Assembly (NCBI GenBank): GCA_032622095.1
Contig: CP136062.1
Span: 3,844,001-3,908,000 of the forward strand
DNA: 64,000 bases
Source: Siphonodentalium dalli
Taxonomy: Eukaryota; Mollusca; Scaphopoda; Gadilida; Siphonodentaliidae
Reading direction: 5' to 3'
Shown: positions 33,410 through 44,729 of the stretch, piece by piece
Layout: each line of letters starts with the position of its first letter
How positions within the stretch are numbered: position 1 is the first letter of the stretch
The notes under the pieces: generated by a model
Told to the model about the DNA's origin: nothing
The model's database searches: none
The model's input: only the letters and a program-made list of their open reading frames with translations
Translations under genes and position numbers: made by a program

Positions 33410-33560
33410 ATGTGTTTCCTCTTTTAATATTCTCATGTTATTTATACTAGTAATTAGATGAAGGCAGTCCGTGTTTCCTTTGTCCTTCCCATGTTATTAT
33501 AATTAGATGTAGGTATAGTCAGTGTTTCGTCTGTTCCTCCCATGTTATTATCATATTATG
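33410..33560 (+). repeat. Minisatellite, about 65-bp unit, three copies
   Basis: CCCATGTTATTAT or CTCATGTTATTTAT is followed by AATTAGATG(A/T)AGG and CAGTG- or CCGTGTTTC(C/G)T. It repeats three times with decay toward the left. Confidence 0.65.
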
Positions 33561-33569
33561 CCTACGGGG

Positions 33570-34050
33570 GATGGTCCGATGGGGGCATATACATGTACTG
33601 GTAGTTGAGGGCTCTGTCTGTACTAGCATATCACCTGATGTTCGGGTGTTAATTATCAGAGTTTGACTTTGTTATCTGTTGGCATGGTGAAGGCACAGGT
33701 TGGTACCCACATTAATTAGGCTAATTATTCAAGGCATGTAACTTTGTTCCATAATTATGTTGTACGACAAAGGACGATTTCATAACAATTAGGCAATGGA
33801 AATTGATTTGTGATCTATAATTGTAGATGTAATTGCAGACATTGAGCACCCGTGGACCTGGTTGAATTTTATGTGGTAAGATAGTTCACAACCATTCTCA
33901 AGCTACTTGTAATTTATTGGCATTTGTTCTAATGTGGAGGGGTAGATAGGATTGAGACCCCATCACAGTTCGATTCACACCAGGTTATCAGCTTCTGTAA
34001 ATGTCATGTAACTGAAATACTGTGATAATGAAATATTATAATATATTATT
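33570..34050. other. Noncoding, nothing recognised
   Basis: No coding frame, no tandem structure and no repeat shared with the rest of the window was seen. Confidence 0.4.
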
Positions 34051-34186
34051 ACTGTTATAAATATCCGTAAAATGTTATGGCAGAAAGTATCGGCAATTTT
34101 GGGACCAACAGAATCTGCAGTAATTTTTATGGTCTTCCGTAAATATATAATTAACGGAAAAACCGTAAAAAATCAGTAATTAAGTC

Positions 34187-34353
34187 ACGTGATACCCCAT
34201 AATCTTCCCATTTGCGCGTCGACCTCCTGCAATACTACGTGGTACGACACAGTAACCTATATCACGCACTACGGCGCAGTACCGCTATCATTTCCGGAAA
34301 TAGGTAAACACGACACAAGGGCGTATGTCACGTGATACCCCATAATCTTCCCA
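34187..34353 (+). repeat. 96-bp conserved block, copy 2, between 25-bp direct repeats
   Basis: The block at 34214-34309 (see 29175-29270) is bracketed by two copies of GTCACGTGATACCCCATAAT plus CTTCCCA at about 34187 and 34327. This suggests a tandem unit of about 140 bp that lost one block copy. Confidence 0.8.
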
Positions 34354-34549
34354 AAAAATCCTGAAGTGTCTTATTAACTACTCATCTGATCGTTCCTATT
34401 GGAGATAATATGATCCCTCGTGACACGTAATGGAGCAAACACCAATGTGATCATCAAGTTCAATATACAATGAAAGTGTAGCTCAAATAGGAAAGGGAAC
34501 AATATTATTTATGTGCTACAGTCAACGGAGTGATTAGGGATGTGGGAAG

Positions 34550-35850
34550 TTGAAAGGTCTAGTTATGCAAAGAGTAAAATCTAAGATGGCCACTGGCAGC
34601 CATGTTTTTTTTGCCGAATGACCCCATAATGACTCGTTACCAATTACATGTCAATGTTAAGATCCATGAATAATTTCATGATGATCCGACAACAGATAGG
34701 ACCTGTAACCTTTGTCAAAAGAGTTAGTCACACAAAGAGTAAATTCCAAGATGGTGTCCAGCGATTCATTCCCATCTATATGTCAATATTAACTTCCAAG
34801 ACAAATTTCATGATGATCAGACGAACACTCCGGCCTGAAGCCCATGCTAATGATTGAATTATAGCACTTGTCCTCCAATCCCTTTTGTCATATTCATTAT
34901 GAACAAATAAAATATGTTTAAACTAATGAATTGAATTTTGAAATCCAAGATGGCCGCTGTTGGCTCGTTCCCATCTACATTTCATTGTCAACATCTTTGA
35001 CAAATTTCATGATGATCCGACTACCATGCCAAACAACTTAGTCGTGCGAAGAGTAAAATCCAAGATGCCTGCTGGCGACCATGTTTATTGGCCAAATGAA
35101 CCCAAAATGAATCGACCCCATCTACATCCCATTGTCAACATCTGTGACAAATTTCATAATGATCCGACTAAAGGTACGACGTGTAGCCCATGCCAAACAA
35201 TTTAGTCATGCAAAGAGTAAAATCAAAGATGGCTACCGGTGGCCATGTTTTGCGGCCGAATGACCCCAAAATGACTCGTTCCCATCTACATGACAATGTC
35301 AACAGCCGTGACAAATTTCCTATTGATCCGACCAAAGGTACGACATGTCGCCCATGGATTTAGTCACGCAAAGAGTCAAATCCAAGATGGCAGCTGGCCG
35401 CCATGTTTTGGCCGGATGACATAAACATGACTGATTCCCATCTACATGTCATTGTCAACATCCACAACAAATTTCATAATGATCAGACAAACAGTACAAA
35501 GGTAGGACCTGTAGTGCGTGCCAAATGATTTAGTCATACAAAGAGTAAAATCCAAGATGACTGCTGCCGGTCATGTTTTTTGGCCGAACGAACCCAAAAT
35601 TACTCGTCCATCTACATGTCAATATTAACATTCTTGACAAATTTCATGATGATCTGACAAACAGTACAACCTGTAGCCCGTGCTAATGGATTGAATTTTG
35701 AAATACAAGATGGCCGCCAGCAGCCATGTCTTTTTGCGAATTACCCCAAAATGAATTGTTCCCATCTACATGTGAATGTCAACAGCTTTGACAAATTTTA
35801 TACTGATCATACCAAAGGTACGACCTGTAGTAGCCCGTGCTAAAGGAACT
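34550..35850 (+). repeat. Tandem repeat with YY1-like CAAGATGGC motif, eight units
   Basis: Units of about 115-200 bp contain CAAAGAGTAAAATCCAAGAT then GGCCGCTGG-like text, CCATGTTTT, GGCCGAATGACCC, TCCCATCTACATGTCA, ACAAATTTCATGATGATCCG and a CCTGTAGCCC word. The AAGATGG-type word begins near 34582, 34748, 34946, 35061, 35228, 35383, 35553 and 35707. CAAGATGGC resembles the core of animal YY1 sites. No gene is encoded. Confidence 0.85.
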
Positions 35851-35864
35851 ATTGTTGACGAATC

Positions 35865-35890
35865 ACACACCACACACACACGCACACCTG
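35865..35890 (+). repeat. CA microsatellite
   Basis: A short CACACA-rich run directly after the tandem repeat at 34550-35850. Confidence 0.7.
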
Positions 35891-35998
35891 GACGACATAT
35901 TCCAAGCCATGGCAATAGCTCAAACTTCACAAAGTAAAGTTTAGCTAATAATTATAGGATGTTACGTACTACCTGTGCTACACCACTCGGAGAGATGT

Positions 35999-36095
35999 CT
36001 GTATCATCACACTAAAATACCATGTCAGAACGTGGATTGAGATATATATGTATCATCACACTAAAATACCATGTCAGAACGTGGATTGAGATATT
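35999..36095 (+). repeat. 51-bp tandem duplication
   Basis: TGTATCATCACACTAAAATA then CCATGTCAGAACGTGGATTG then AGATAT occurs twice in direct succession with no internal differences seen. Confidence 0.95.
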
Positions 36096-36198
36096 CGTAT
36101 ATATATAGTCAGAAAGAGCCGGATTACTACTGTAGTATGTGACATTGCCCATCTTGTGAACCATTCAAACCCAGCATTAAATTTCTGAATACTTCTGC

Positions 36199-36214
36199 CC
36201 CCCCCCCCCCCCAC
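36199..36214 (+). repeat. Poly-C tract
   Basis: An uninterrupted run of about 14-16 C residues. Run length is likely uncertain in the assembly. Confidence 0.8.
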
Positions 36215-36689
36215 CAAACTACCAACCCTGAGTTACAAATTATTTGTAAATTTCAGTTTGATATGCCACCAATATTTATGGAGAAATGTGTTGTTTTGAG
36301 ACCAAATATAGATACATGTAGAGGATATATGTGGTTCTTGAGTACATAGCCTAGTTATTTCATGAATGACTAGCAGTGGGAATATATATTTGCAATGAGC
36401 GACCACATGTCGCAAGTTGAAAATGGATAATTCCACTACTAGTCATAAATGTAAATACTAGGGAATTCATACAAAACACCAAAGAATCTATTTTTATAAG
36501 GGCTAGTTGATATTGGCATAGTCTGCTATAGAATTATATATACATGGGCTTTGATGTACATGAATATAACATAATTATCATGGTTATGATCAGTCAATCA
36601 TATGACTAAAGTTTGAACATCAGAAAATATTAGCTGAGAACCTGGTATCAGTGGTGTGAATTGAACTGTGGTGGGCTCTCGGCATTTCA

Positions 36690-37595
36690 TATCAAACATT
36701 AGTTTCACCATTAATACATCTTATCAATTGGTAAAATAATAGCCAAAATGTATTCCGCCGATTAAATGTCATAACATTCGAACTAAAGTTATCGCCTGGA
36801 ATTGAAACCGCGAATGATCGCATAATAATTTAATGTAAAATACACATACGAATTGACAATAAAATTGGACATCCAGATTTGTTATTAGAAGAGTATCATA
36901 ATCCAAGATAACGTTCAATAAGGCGGGTCAATTTTAATTTTAAAAAGGACATACGACAAATACAAAGAAGGAACGTCCCCAGTGGTATATAATTATATCA
37001 TTTTACTGACTACATATAATATTTCATTTCAAACATTAGATTCAACATTAATCCATATTCTCACTTGATGAAATAATAGACAATATACAAAAACTGAACC
37101 ACCGTACAGTCACAAACTTCCACACAAATGCGCCACTGAGGATTGTAGTACAGGCCAAAACAGAATTGAGCATACATTTTTGAATTCGTTTGTGCTCATT
37201 ACGATAAAGAAACAAAACAGTTTTAAATTACATCCACTATGGCGCCACAGTGGCGGCCAACATGGCAGTTAAGATTTATGTCAGCACTTTGTGAACAACT
37301 AATACGATATGCGGGCAACGAACATCTCATGTGGTATTATTTATAGCGATGTATTGCTAGAGTGTGTGTTTCCATTGTTAAATGGTAATTTATTGTTTGC
37401 GGCATGACGGAAACTTTATCATGTCTCAAATTTATAACAGTTCGTGAACAAAGACGGGAAAATAGGACATATGGCGTATCCAGTGGTATGTATTATGGCG
37501 ATTCATTACATTAATTTCATCACATTAGTCATATGAAATAGTAGTTCTGTCATTAGCATGTATTTTAATTTGCGAAATAATAAACACAAAAATCG
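36690..37595 (+). repeat. Three diverged direct copies of a 100-bp segment
   Basis: Segments near 36690-36760, 37030-37095 and 37500-37590 share ATTTCAT, CAAACATTAG or CACATTAG, TCAACATTAAT- or GTCATTAGCAT-like words and GAAATAATA. They are spaced about 340-470 bp apart. Between them lies CTATGGCGCCACAGTGGCGG near 37238, an inverted GC-rich word. Confidence 0.5.
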
Positions 37596-37616
37596 CCATT
37601 CGTCATTATAACGTTA

Positions 37617-38858
37617 CTAGGGGGTTGCCCGTCACAAAATGGCGGGTATATAAATGGTCTTTGTTACCTTCTAGTCTCCGCGGTCATGAACATATTTTCT
37701 CACTTTTTTTTTGTCGCTGAAAGCGCGAGGGAACAATTTATTTCACTACAAACTGTATGTGTACACCCAGCCCACATATGCGCATGCACATATTGAGCGA
37801 AACAAAATCAGCATATTACTTTAAATATTACTACATACTAACTGAAACATACTCAATTCGGGAGCCATTATTCGGCGACGAAGGGAGCTTGCGGCACAGT
37901 TTGACCATAAACGGACCCCATTTGGAGTATGTATTCAGCATGCAGCATAATGATCACATTATTTCAATAAAACTGTATTTTCTACGCCCCCCCCCCCAGA
38001 TCTCTCCCCAACCCACATATATTCATGCATATATGGAACGCAACAATCAAGATATTTTACTTTATTAAAATATATACTAACTGACACAGGCTCCATTATG
38101 TGGGTGGCCTTTATTTTGCGGGGGGGGGGCTGCGGCCCCTTTGTGTGTATAAATGAAATCTTTTTCTATCTCATGTCTGACACAGCGAACCCCAATGTTG
38201 GTCGGCACCCGACAATAAAATGGCCATATCGCTTTGATATGATATGAAACATCGCGCGCTTCGTGCACATTTTTATTTTTTAAACATTCTTATCAGATTT
38301 GCACTCAACTGAAAGATTAAAAGAGCATTAATTAGCGTCGGCAAAGTTGTTTACACTGTATTATTAGTCCCGGTCCGGGAATGGTTTTCCTAACTGAGTT
38401 CCGGCGAATCTACTGAACGGTACCCACTGGCGGGAGGTCAGACAATGTCCATTCGCCATCTTCCGGATATACCTGTACTCCTTCGATTCCACACTCAATG
38501 CACACTTTCATATAAAAGAGAGAATTATGTACTTATGTTCACACCGAACTGGCAAATTGAAATACCATATATTAGCACCCATTCCCAAATATGTTAGAGC
38601 GTTCGAGTCTCGACTCTAGACACCAGCACATGCACTTCCACGACAAAATCAACATTTGTTAATTATATTCACACTGAACTTTAACTGACAAATTATTTAG
38701 CGCCTATTTCCAACAACGCGTTGGTCAGTAGAGCCCATGGAAGTTTCGTCTACAATAGCAAAGCAAGTGTCGGTTTTCGTGCGACGTCAATGACGTCATT
38801 TTGACAAACGTCATAAGAAATAGTGTCTATACTTGAGTGCAAATATTGCATTTGGGGA
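37617..38858 (-). mobile_element. Helitron-like unit 1, truncated
   Basis: On the minus strand the unit ends with the hairpin CCCGCCATTTTGTGACGGG (one mismatch in the stem), then CAACCCCCTAG at 37617-37620, followed by T. This is the 3' end layout of Helitrons. Its 5' part is missing: at about 38858 it joins unit 2 without the TC start or the CTAG end between them, as expected for a deletion across a former joint. It contains TGACGTCA at 38791-38798. No Rep/helicase is encoded. Confidence 0.7.
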
Positions 38859-39217
38859 CATGACGGGTATACATATGTTCTTTGTTACTTTCTAGTGTCC
38901 GCGGTCATGAACAAATTCTCATTTCTATATAAGAAATGCAATGGTCATGCTTCTCTTTATTGTCACTGAAAGCGCGAGGAAACACTTTATTTCATTAAAA
39001 CTGTATTTGTACACATACCCACCCCACATATACGCATGCACTTATTGAACAAAACAAAATCAGCATATTACTTTAAATATTACTAATACTAACTGAAACA
39101 TACTCAATTCGGGAGCGTTTATTCAGCGACGAAGAGGGCTTGCGCACATTTTGATCTTAAACGGATCCCCTTAGGGGCCAGAATTCAGCATGCAGCCTAA
39201 GGATCACAGGCCCATTT

Positions 39218-39664
39218 ATGGAATCATATTAGGGCCATTTCCTAATAGCGCTTTCGGCGCGCGCCGAAACCGACAAAAAGTGCGCCATTAGTAACGCGCC
39301 GAAAGCGCCGAAAGCGACAAAAAGTGCGCCGAAAGCGACAAAAAGTGCGCTTTCGGCGCTTTTTGCGCGCGCCGAAACATACCCAAATGGCGCACTTTTT
39401 GTCGCTTCCGGCGCGCGCCATTAGGGAGTGGACCTAATAGTATGTCTAATGGCGCTTTCGGCGCGCGCCGAAAGCGACAAAAAGTGCGCCATTAGTAACG
39501 CGTTGAAAGCGACAAAAAGTGCGCCGAAAGAGACAAATAGTGCGCCGTAATGGCGCATATTTTGTCGCTTTCGGCGCTTCCGGCGCGTTACTAATGGCGC
39601 ACTTTTTGTCGCTTTCGGCGCGTGCCGAAAGCGCCATTAGGAAGTGGCCCTAATAGGATTCCAT
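39218..39664. mobile_element. GC-rich palindromic MITE nested in Helitron unit 2
   Basis: About 447 bp with long inverted ends. ATGGAATC(A/C)TATTAGG continues through GCCA(T/C)TTCCTAAT(A/G)GC to GCTTTCGGC(G/A)CGCGCC in both orientations. CCCATTT flanks both sides (39211-39217 and 39666-39672), a 7- to 8-bp target duplication that would suit the hAT superfamily. The interior alternates AAAGCGACAAAAAGTGCGCC and its complement, so the whole element can fold on itself. Its GC content is far above the surroundings. No transposase. Confidence 0.75.
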
Positions 39665-39730
39665 ACCCATTTGTGGGAACACATTATTTGACATAAAACT
39701 CTATTTTCTCCCCTCCCCTCTCCCCAACCC

Positions 39731-39731
<1 letters not shown>

Positions 39732-39761
<30 letters not shown>

Positions 39762-39762
39762 T
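39732..39762 (+). repeat. TA microsatellite in Helitron unit 2
   Basis: A run of alternating AT of about 27 bases within the CCCAACCCATATAT segment that is present but shorter in the other units. Confidence 0.85.
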
Positions 39763-40651
39763 GCACACACAGAACGCAACAATCAAGCTATTTTACTTTA
39801 TTACCATATACTAACTGAATCAGGCTCTATTTAGCGATGGAGGGGCCTAACTGAAACAGGCTCTAGTTAGCGATGGGGGGACCTGCGGCCCCTTTGTGCG
39901 CTTACATTATATGACCTTCAACAGCGCGCGCTTCGCGCACATTTTGATCTTTTAAACATTCTTTCATCAGATTTACACTCAACTGAAACATTAAAAAAAC
40001 ATTAATTAGCGTGGGCAGTATTGTTTACACTGTATTAGTACCGGCTCGGGAATGTGGTTTTTCTAACCGAGTTCCGGCGAATCTACTGGACGGTATACCC
40101 ACTGACGGGAGGTCAGACTGTGTCCATTCGCCATCTTCCGCACAACTTTCATAACAAAGACAGCATTCTTTACGTATGTTTACACGAACTGGCAAATTAA
40201 AATACCATATTAGCACCCATTCCCAACGATGGTAGAGCATTCGAATTTCGACTCTACACCCACTACATGCACTTTCATGACAAAATCAACATTTGTTACT
40301 TCTATTCACACTCAACCTGAACTGACAAATTAATTTAGCGCCTATTTCCAACAACGCTGTTAGCGCGCATGGAAGTTTCGTCGATAATAGCAAAGCTAAT
40401 GTGGGTTTGCGTGCCACGTCACATGATGTCATTTCGACAAACGTCATAAGAAATAGTCTATATATACTTGAGTGCAAATACTGCATTTCGGGACCATGTT
40501 AGATCTCAGGTTTGCTTTGACCAATCGACTTGAAAGTTGGTGCGTCATCTTTTTCGACACAATATAGGCCGTGGTACAAATTTGGGCCACACACTCTTTA
40601 AAAAATAGGTACTTCAGAGTGCCTACGTAGGTACTAAGCTTTGTCCCAGGG

Positions 40652-41000
40652 GGAGTACCAACTGTTTGGTACTCTGGAGTACCAAAAGTGGTACTCTGGA
40701 GTACCAAAAGTTTAGGTACTCTAGAGTACCAATATGATTGGTACTCTGGATTACCTACTAAATATTTAGGTTCTATCCGGGCATTGTGCATATAATACCC
40801 ACCCTGCCTTTATGTCACCGAAGTCATGACGCACACGACATGAAGTGCCAAGAAATACACACCCATCATATTATATGAAGTACCGAATATAAAGACAGGT
40901 ACTCTGAAGTATTTAGGTACTATGCATAGTACCTAGCAATTTGGTACTCAACAGAACCAAACATATAGGTACTAAGCGGAGAACCTGCCCAGATACCAAG
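40652..41000 (+). repeat. Cluster of GGTACTCTGGAGTACC palindromes
   Basis: GGTACTCTGGAGTACC or a one-step variant occurs at least four times between 40676 and 40760. Single half-sites continue to 41000 (CAGGTACTCTGAAG, TAGGTACTATGCATAGTACC). Each copy is a near-perfect palindrome. Confidence 0.8.
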
Positions 41001-41269
41001 CACTCGAAATTACGAAACATGGCCGACGGCAAATTAACAATGTGGCAATTTAGATTCCAAATGAAGCCATGGCGTTTAAACATTGAATAAAGTACAAAAC
41101 CACTCCATTACATAGTGATAATGAAATAATCCGAATTATACATGCATTACTTTTATTAGTAAATAACCTTGATCGTGATTTTGAACTTAAATCAAAGTTT
41201 AAGATCTAGATTTCAGGATTCCCTGTTCCCTGCATGTGGAGTAAAATTGGTCTGAATGTCCAAAAATAA

Positions 41270-42600
41270 TTTCTTAATTTGTGTGCAATAATATTAAGTA
41301 AACATAAATCAAACATCTTGGAACTGGTCTGGATGAAACACCGATCGATCTAGAATAGCCCGATAAATAAAAAACTACCTTGCGATAAATCGCAAACCTT
41401 TGCGAATCGCAAACAACTTTGCAATAAATACCGGTATATGCGATTTAGTGTAAAGGTTTTCGATTGATTACAAAAGGTTTGCGATTAATCGCAATGGTTT
41501 GTGATTTATCGCAGATATATTTTCATGCATTGGCATTAATGGACTTGAACCATATAAATATAATCCGACATCTTCAACAGGTCTGGGTAAACCACCAATC
41601 GATCTATAATAGCATGGTTGGGCTAAAATAGACCGATCGTTCTTTGGCAGCAAGCATGTATGTGGGCTAAGGCGAGCAAACCTTCGCGATAAATCACAAA
41701 ACACTTTGCGAAAAATTACAAACACCTTTGCGATAACTCACAAACCTTTACGATAAATCTCAAACATCTTTACGAGGACTCTCAGACTGCGTAGTGGGTG
41801 ATTAAATTTTGTGAATTATCGCAAACATGTTTGAGATTTGTGGCAAACTTTTTTGGTGCTAAAAATGTCTTAATTTGTGTGTAAATATTATAAATCAGCC
41901 ATATTGAACATGTCTCAGTGAACAACCTATTAATTTATAATTGAACGGTCGGGCTAAAATAGACCGATCAGTCATTCACGGCCAGATGCAAGAATGTTGA
42001 GAGGAGGAAAACTTTGCGAAAAATCACAAAAACTTTCGCGATAACACGCAAACCATTACGATAAATCTCAAACATCTTTACGATAAATCTCAGACTGCGT
42101 ACTGTGTTAATAAAAAATTTTATCTATCGCAAAGATGTTTGAGATTTGTCGCAAAGGTTTTTTTTGCACTAATGGGCTTCTGTGAATATTATAAATCAGA
42201 CATCTTAAACAGGTCTGAGTGAACAACCTATCAATCTATGCCCGGTCGGACTAAAATAGACCGATCAGTCATTCACAGCCAGATGCATGAGTGATGAGGG
42301 AGCAAACCTTTGCGATAACACACAAACCATTACGATAAATCTCAAACATCTTTATGATAACTCTCAGACTACGTACTGGGCGATTATATTTTTGCGATTT
42401 ATCGCAAAGATGTTTGAGATTTGTCGCAAAGGCTTTTTGCCGATAATGGGCTTCTGTGAACATTATAAATCAGACATATTAAACATGTCTGAGTGACCAA
42501 CCTATAAATCTATAATTGCCCGGACATTCACAGCCAAGGGAGCAAATCTTTGCGATAACTCCCAAACCTTTGTAAATAGTGTGCGATAAGCAAAATACTC
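41270..42600 (+). repeat. Tandem repeat, about 300-bp unit, with GCGATAAATCGCAAA words
   Basis: GGCTAAAATAGACCGATC or GACTAAAATAGACCGATC occurs at 41631, 41952 and 42249, with a decayed earlier copy near 41340. Each unit then has AAACCTTTGCGATAA, CGATAAATCTCAAACATCTT, CTCTCAGACT(G/A)CGTA, TTTGAGATTTGTCGCAAA and AATATTATAAATCAGACAT. The palindromic GCGATAAATCGC words link it to the cluster at 30900-31170. Confidence 0.85.
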
Positions 42601-42609
42601 AAAAATCGG

Positions 42610-44350
42610 GAGACCATTAACTTTGGTTAATTAAAACTGTTGTTTGAAAAATACCGCTATAGCGCTCACTAGTCCTCGCTACAAGAGGTGTTGAATGGGT
42701 TACCAGAATTATTATCACTCTCCCAAAAAAATTGCCACGGTGTTCAGTGTTTTGCTTATCGTACACTTACAATGCGCTGTATCAGTAAATGAACAAATAC
42801 TAAGATACATGTAACACAAAAAGAGTTTAATGTATTTAATATATGATAAAGTTTGGTAAAGCCATAGGTAATAAATTATTCTCCATTCGCATCTATGCGT
42901 CAACAAGTCAGTGGCATTGCCTGATCACCAGAGCCATATAATGTAGAATTTCGCTAATATGGTTTCCAGTTATGAATGAGGTTATTTCCTAGCAAAGCGG
43001 AAATGGCCGAATCGCTCAGATTGATAACCACACATGTAGCCAGACATGTTTTGATAAGAACATGAAGCATCTGGACATTGGAATGGTCTACATGTTCGTG
43101 TATGTATACAGCTAAGCTCTAATTGACCCCTCCCCCTTAATGACATATGGCCATCGATATTACGAGTAGTTGCGAATGTCGGTCAGTGACCAACTTTGAA
43201 TGTTAATTAAACCGTAAACAAATTATTAATTGAAATATTGTTTTGTGTATAGTTAATATGGTGCATGGCGCTGATGAAAAGCTGGACTGGGTGTTTACAA
43301 GGTGTCCATGTAAAAAAGTAGTGCGACGTACAGTGGTCGCAAAATATTATTAATAAGACTGTATAAAGATTATCTGCGGTTGCCACATACGGTATCAACC
43401 ACTTGACCATGGTTGAACGGCGGTATGGTATAACCGGTGTCTGACTGTCATTAACGCCCTACAACCTTGTTAAAGGGGTGATTAATTAGAGCATAGCTGT
43501 AGTACGTTACTAAAAGCTTGCGATTGATTCAGTTATAACGTGTGTCCCTGAATTGGATCCATATCTCCGAGATTATCCACCATTCCATAAATATATCAGA
43601 ACAATATAATAGCATCACAGGCGTTTCGATCAAAAGAATAGCAGAAACAGTAACTGGGCGACATGTCATCGCGACATGGTTCTTAAATCACGTTTCGATG
43701 AAAATTGAAGAATATGATCCGTCGTCCTTTGCACAGGTACTTGTACGTTGTAGCCATCAAACTTGTTACTGACTCAGGAGTCATGACTGATCTGTGACGT
43801 CATAACTCTGATTAATTTCTACAGAATTGGATGTCTCGTAATCATAGTCACCAGTGGTTGACTCTTGTGAGTTAATTGGGCGGTTTATAATGTTGTGAAA
43901 CTTAAGTATCTGTCTTTAGTAATTCACAATACTTTTGTGTCGTGCATGTATTAAACCACACTGCACTCAATGACTTTTCAATGGTCTAGCTCAGTTCACC
44001 GAAAATAATGTAAACGCCCGTTATTTTTTCGGAGGTTATATATCATCTTGTCCCGTCCATGTACAACCATAATCCACACAGTGCTGACAATATTCCAGGT
44101 TATTGCGAAGCCAGTTAGGTCCAATTTCACACACACAAAAATATGTTGATGCATTTCAGAGAAGTTACTTCCCTAATCTTAAATCGACCCAGCGAGCGAA
44201 CAACGTACCTAAACTGGCATATACTACAACATGTAAGCCCCGTCCGATCCCAACATAAAATGTCTAAGTCTGATGTTTGTTTGTCTCTTCGTCCATGTTT
44301 ATATACTGTAAAAAATCTCAATCGTATCAACTTGAAGTGGCTGGACGCCG
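42610..44350. other. Noncoding part of the 4-kb inserted segment
   Basis: Only short frames without known domains are seen (for example 43542-43772 and 44143-44382). Nothing else could be supported. Confidence 0.4.
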
Positions 44351-44359
44351 CCATTTTAT

Positions 44360-44480
44360 CGAGATCGCCTAGTACCAAATGAATTACCACGTGATGCCAT
44401 CACGTGGGTAACACTTGGGTACCGAGATCGCGCTAGTGCCAAATGAATTATCACGTGATGCCATCACGTGGCTACTATTC
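44360..44480 (+). repeat. 64-bp tandem pair carrying CACGTG palindromes
   Basis: Two copies of CACGTGATGCCATCACGTG, a perfect 9-1-9 palindrome, lie at 44388-44406 and 44452-44470. They are embedded in a repeat with GAGATCGC, CTAGT(A/G)CCAAATGAATTA and GGTACCGAG. Together they hold four CACGTG E-boxes in 83 bp. Confidence 0.85.
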
Positions 44481-44682
44481 AGGTTCCGAGAGTGGATAGT
44501 ACCAACATGGTGTGGTACTATATCAATTTTTAGAAACAAATTCTTCTCAATACCTGTTGGTCTGGTACTATCAGACATATTGGCACTACCTTAGTACCTA
44601 TATGGCTTATTATTTATAAGTGTGCATTACACGCATGGTTGAAAAGTTATAAACGCGCCAAATGCGTGACCGAGTTATACAC

Positions 44683-44712
44683 AGAGAGACATACACACAG
44701 ACACAGACGACG
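44683..44712 (+). repeat. CA-rich microsatellite near the 5' end of Helitron unit 2
   Basis: ACACAGAGAGACATACACAC and following CA-rich bases. The equivalent runs in units 3 and 4 lie at 47122-47152 and 49107-49146. Confidence 0.7.
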
Positions 44713-44729
44713 CGTTATATATATATAGA

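Larger units (their letters stand above)
40591..44628. mobile_element. Roughly 4-kb segment inserted in Helitron unit 2
   Basis: Units 3 and 4 read TTTGGGCCACATTGGACGCA. In unit 2 this is split: TTTGGGCCACAC ends at 40592 and CATTACACGCATGG resumes near 44625. The segment begins CACTCTTTAAAAAATAGGTA. Inverted, its right end begins CACTTATAAATAATAAGCC and then ATAGGTACTAAG, so the termini are weakly inverted. No coding frame with a known motif was found. It may be one mobile element or a composite; the target duplication is not resolved. Confidence 0.5.
38859..44729 (-). mobile_element. Helitron-like unit 2, with two nested insertions
   Basis: Homologous to units 1, 3 and 4 (GGTCATGAAC, GCGCATGCAC, AACTGAAACATACTCAATTC, GGAACGCAACAATCAA, TTCCGGCGAA). 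It is interrupted by the GC-rich MITE at 39218-39664 and by the segment 40591-44628. The 5' end on the minus strand is TCTATATATATATAACGCGT at 44729, touching CTAG of unit 3. The left end near 38859 lacks the terminal hairpin and CTAG. Confidence 0.65.

Noticed and set aside
39446..39637. Arginine/alanine-rich 63-codon frame
   Set aside because: It is a by-product of the GC-rich palindromic MITE, whose alternating motifs stay open in several frames.
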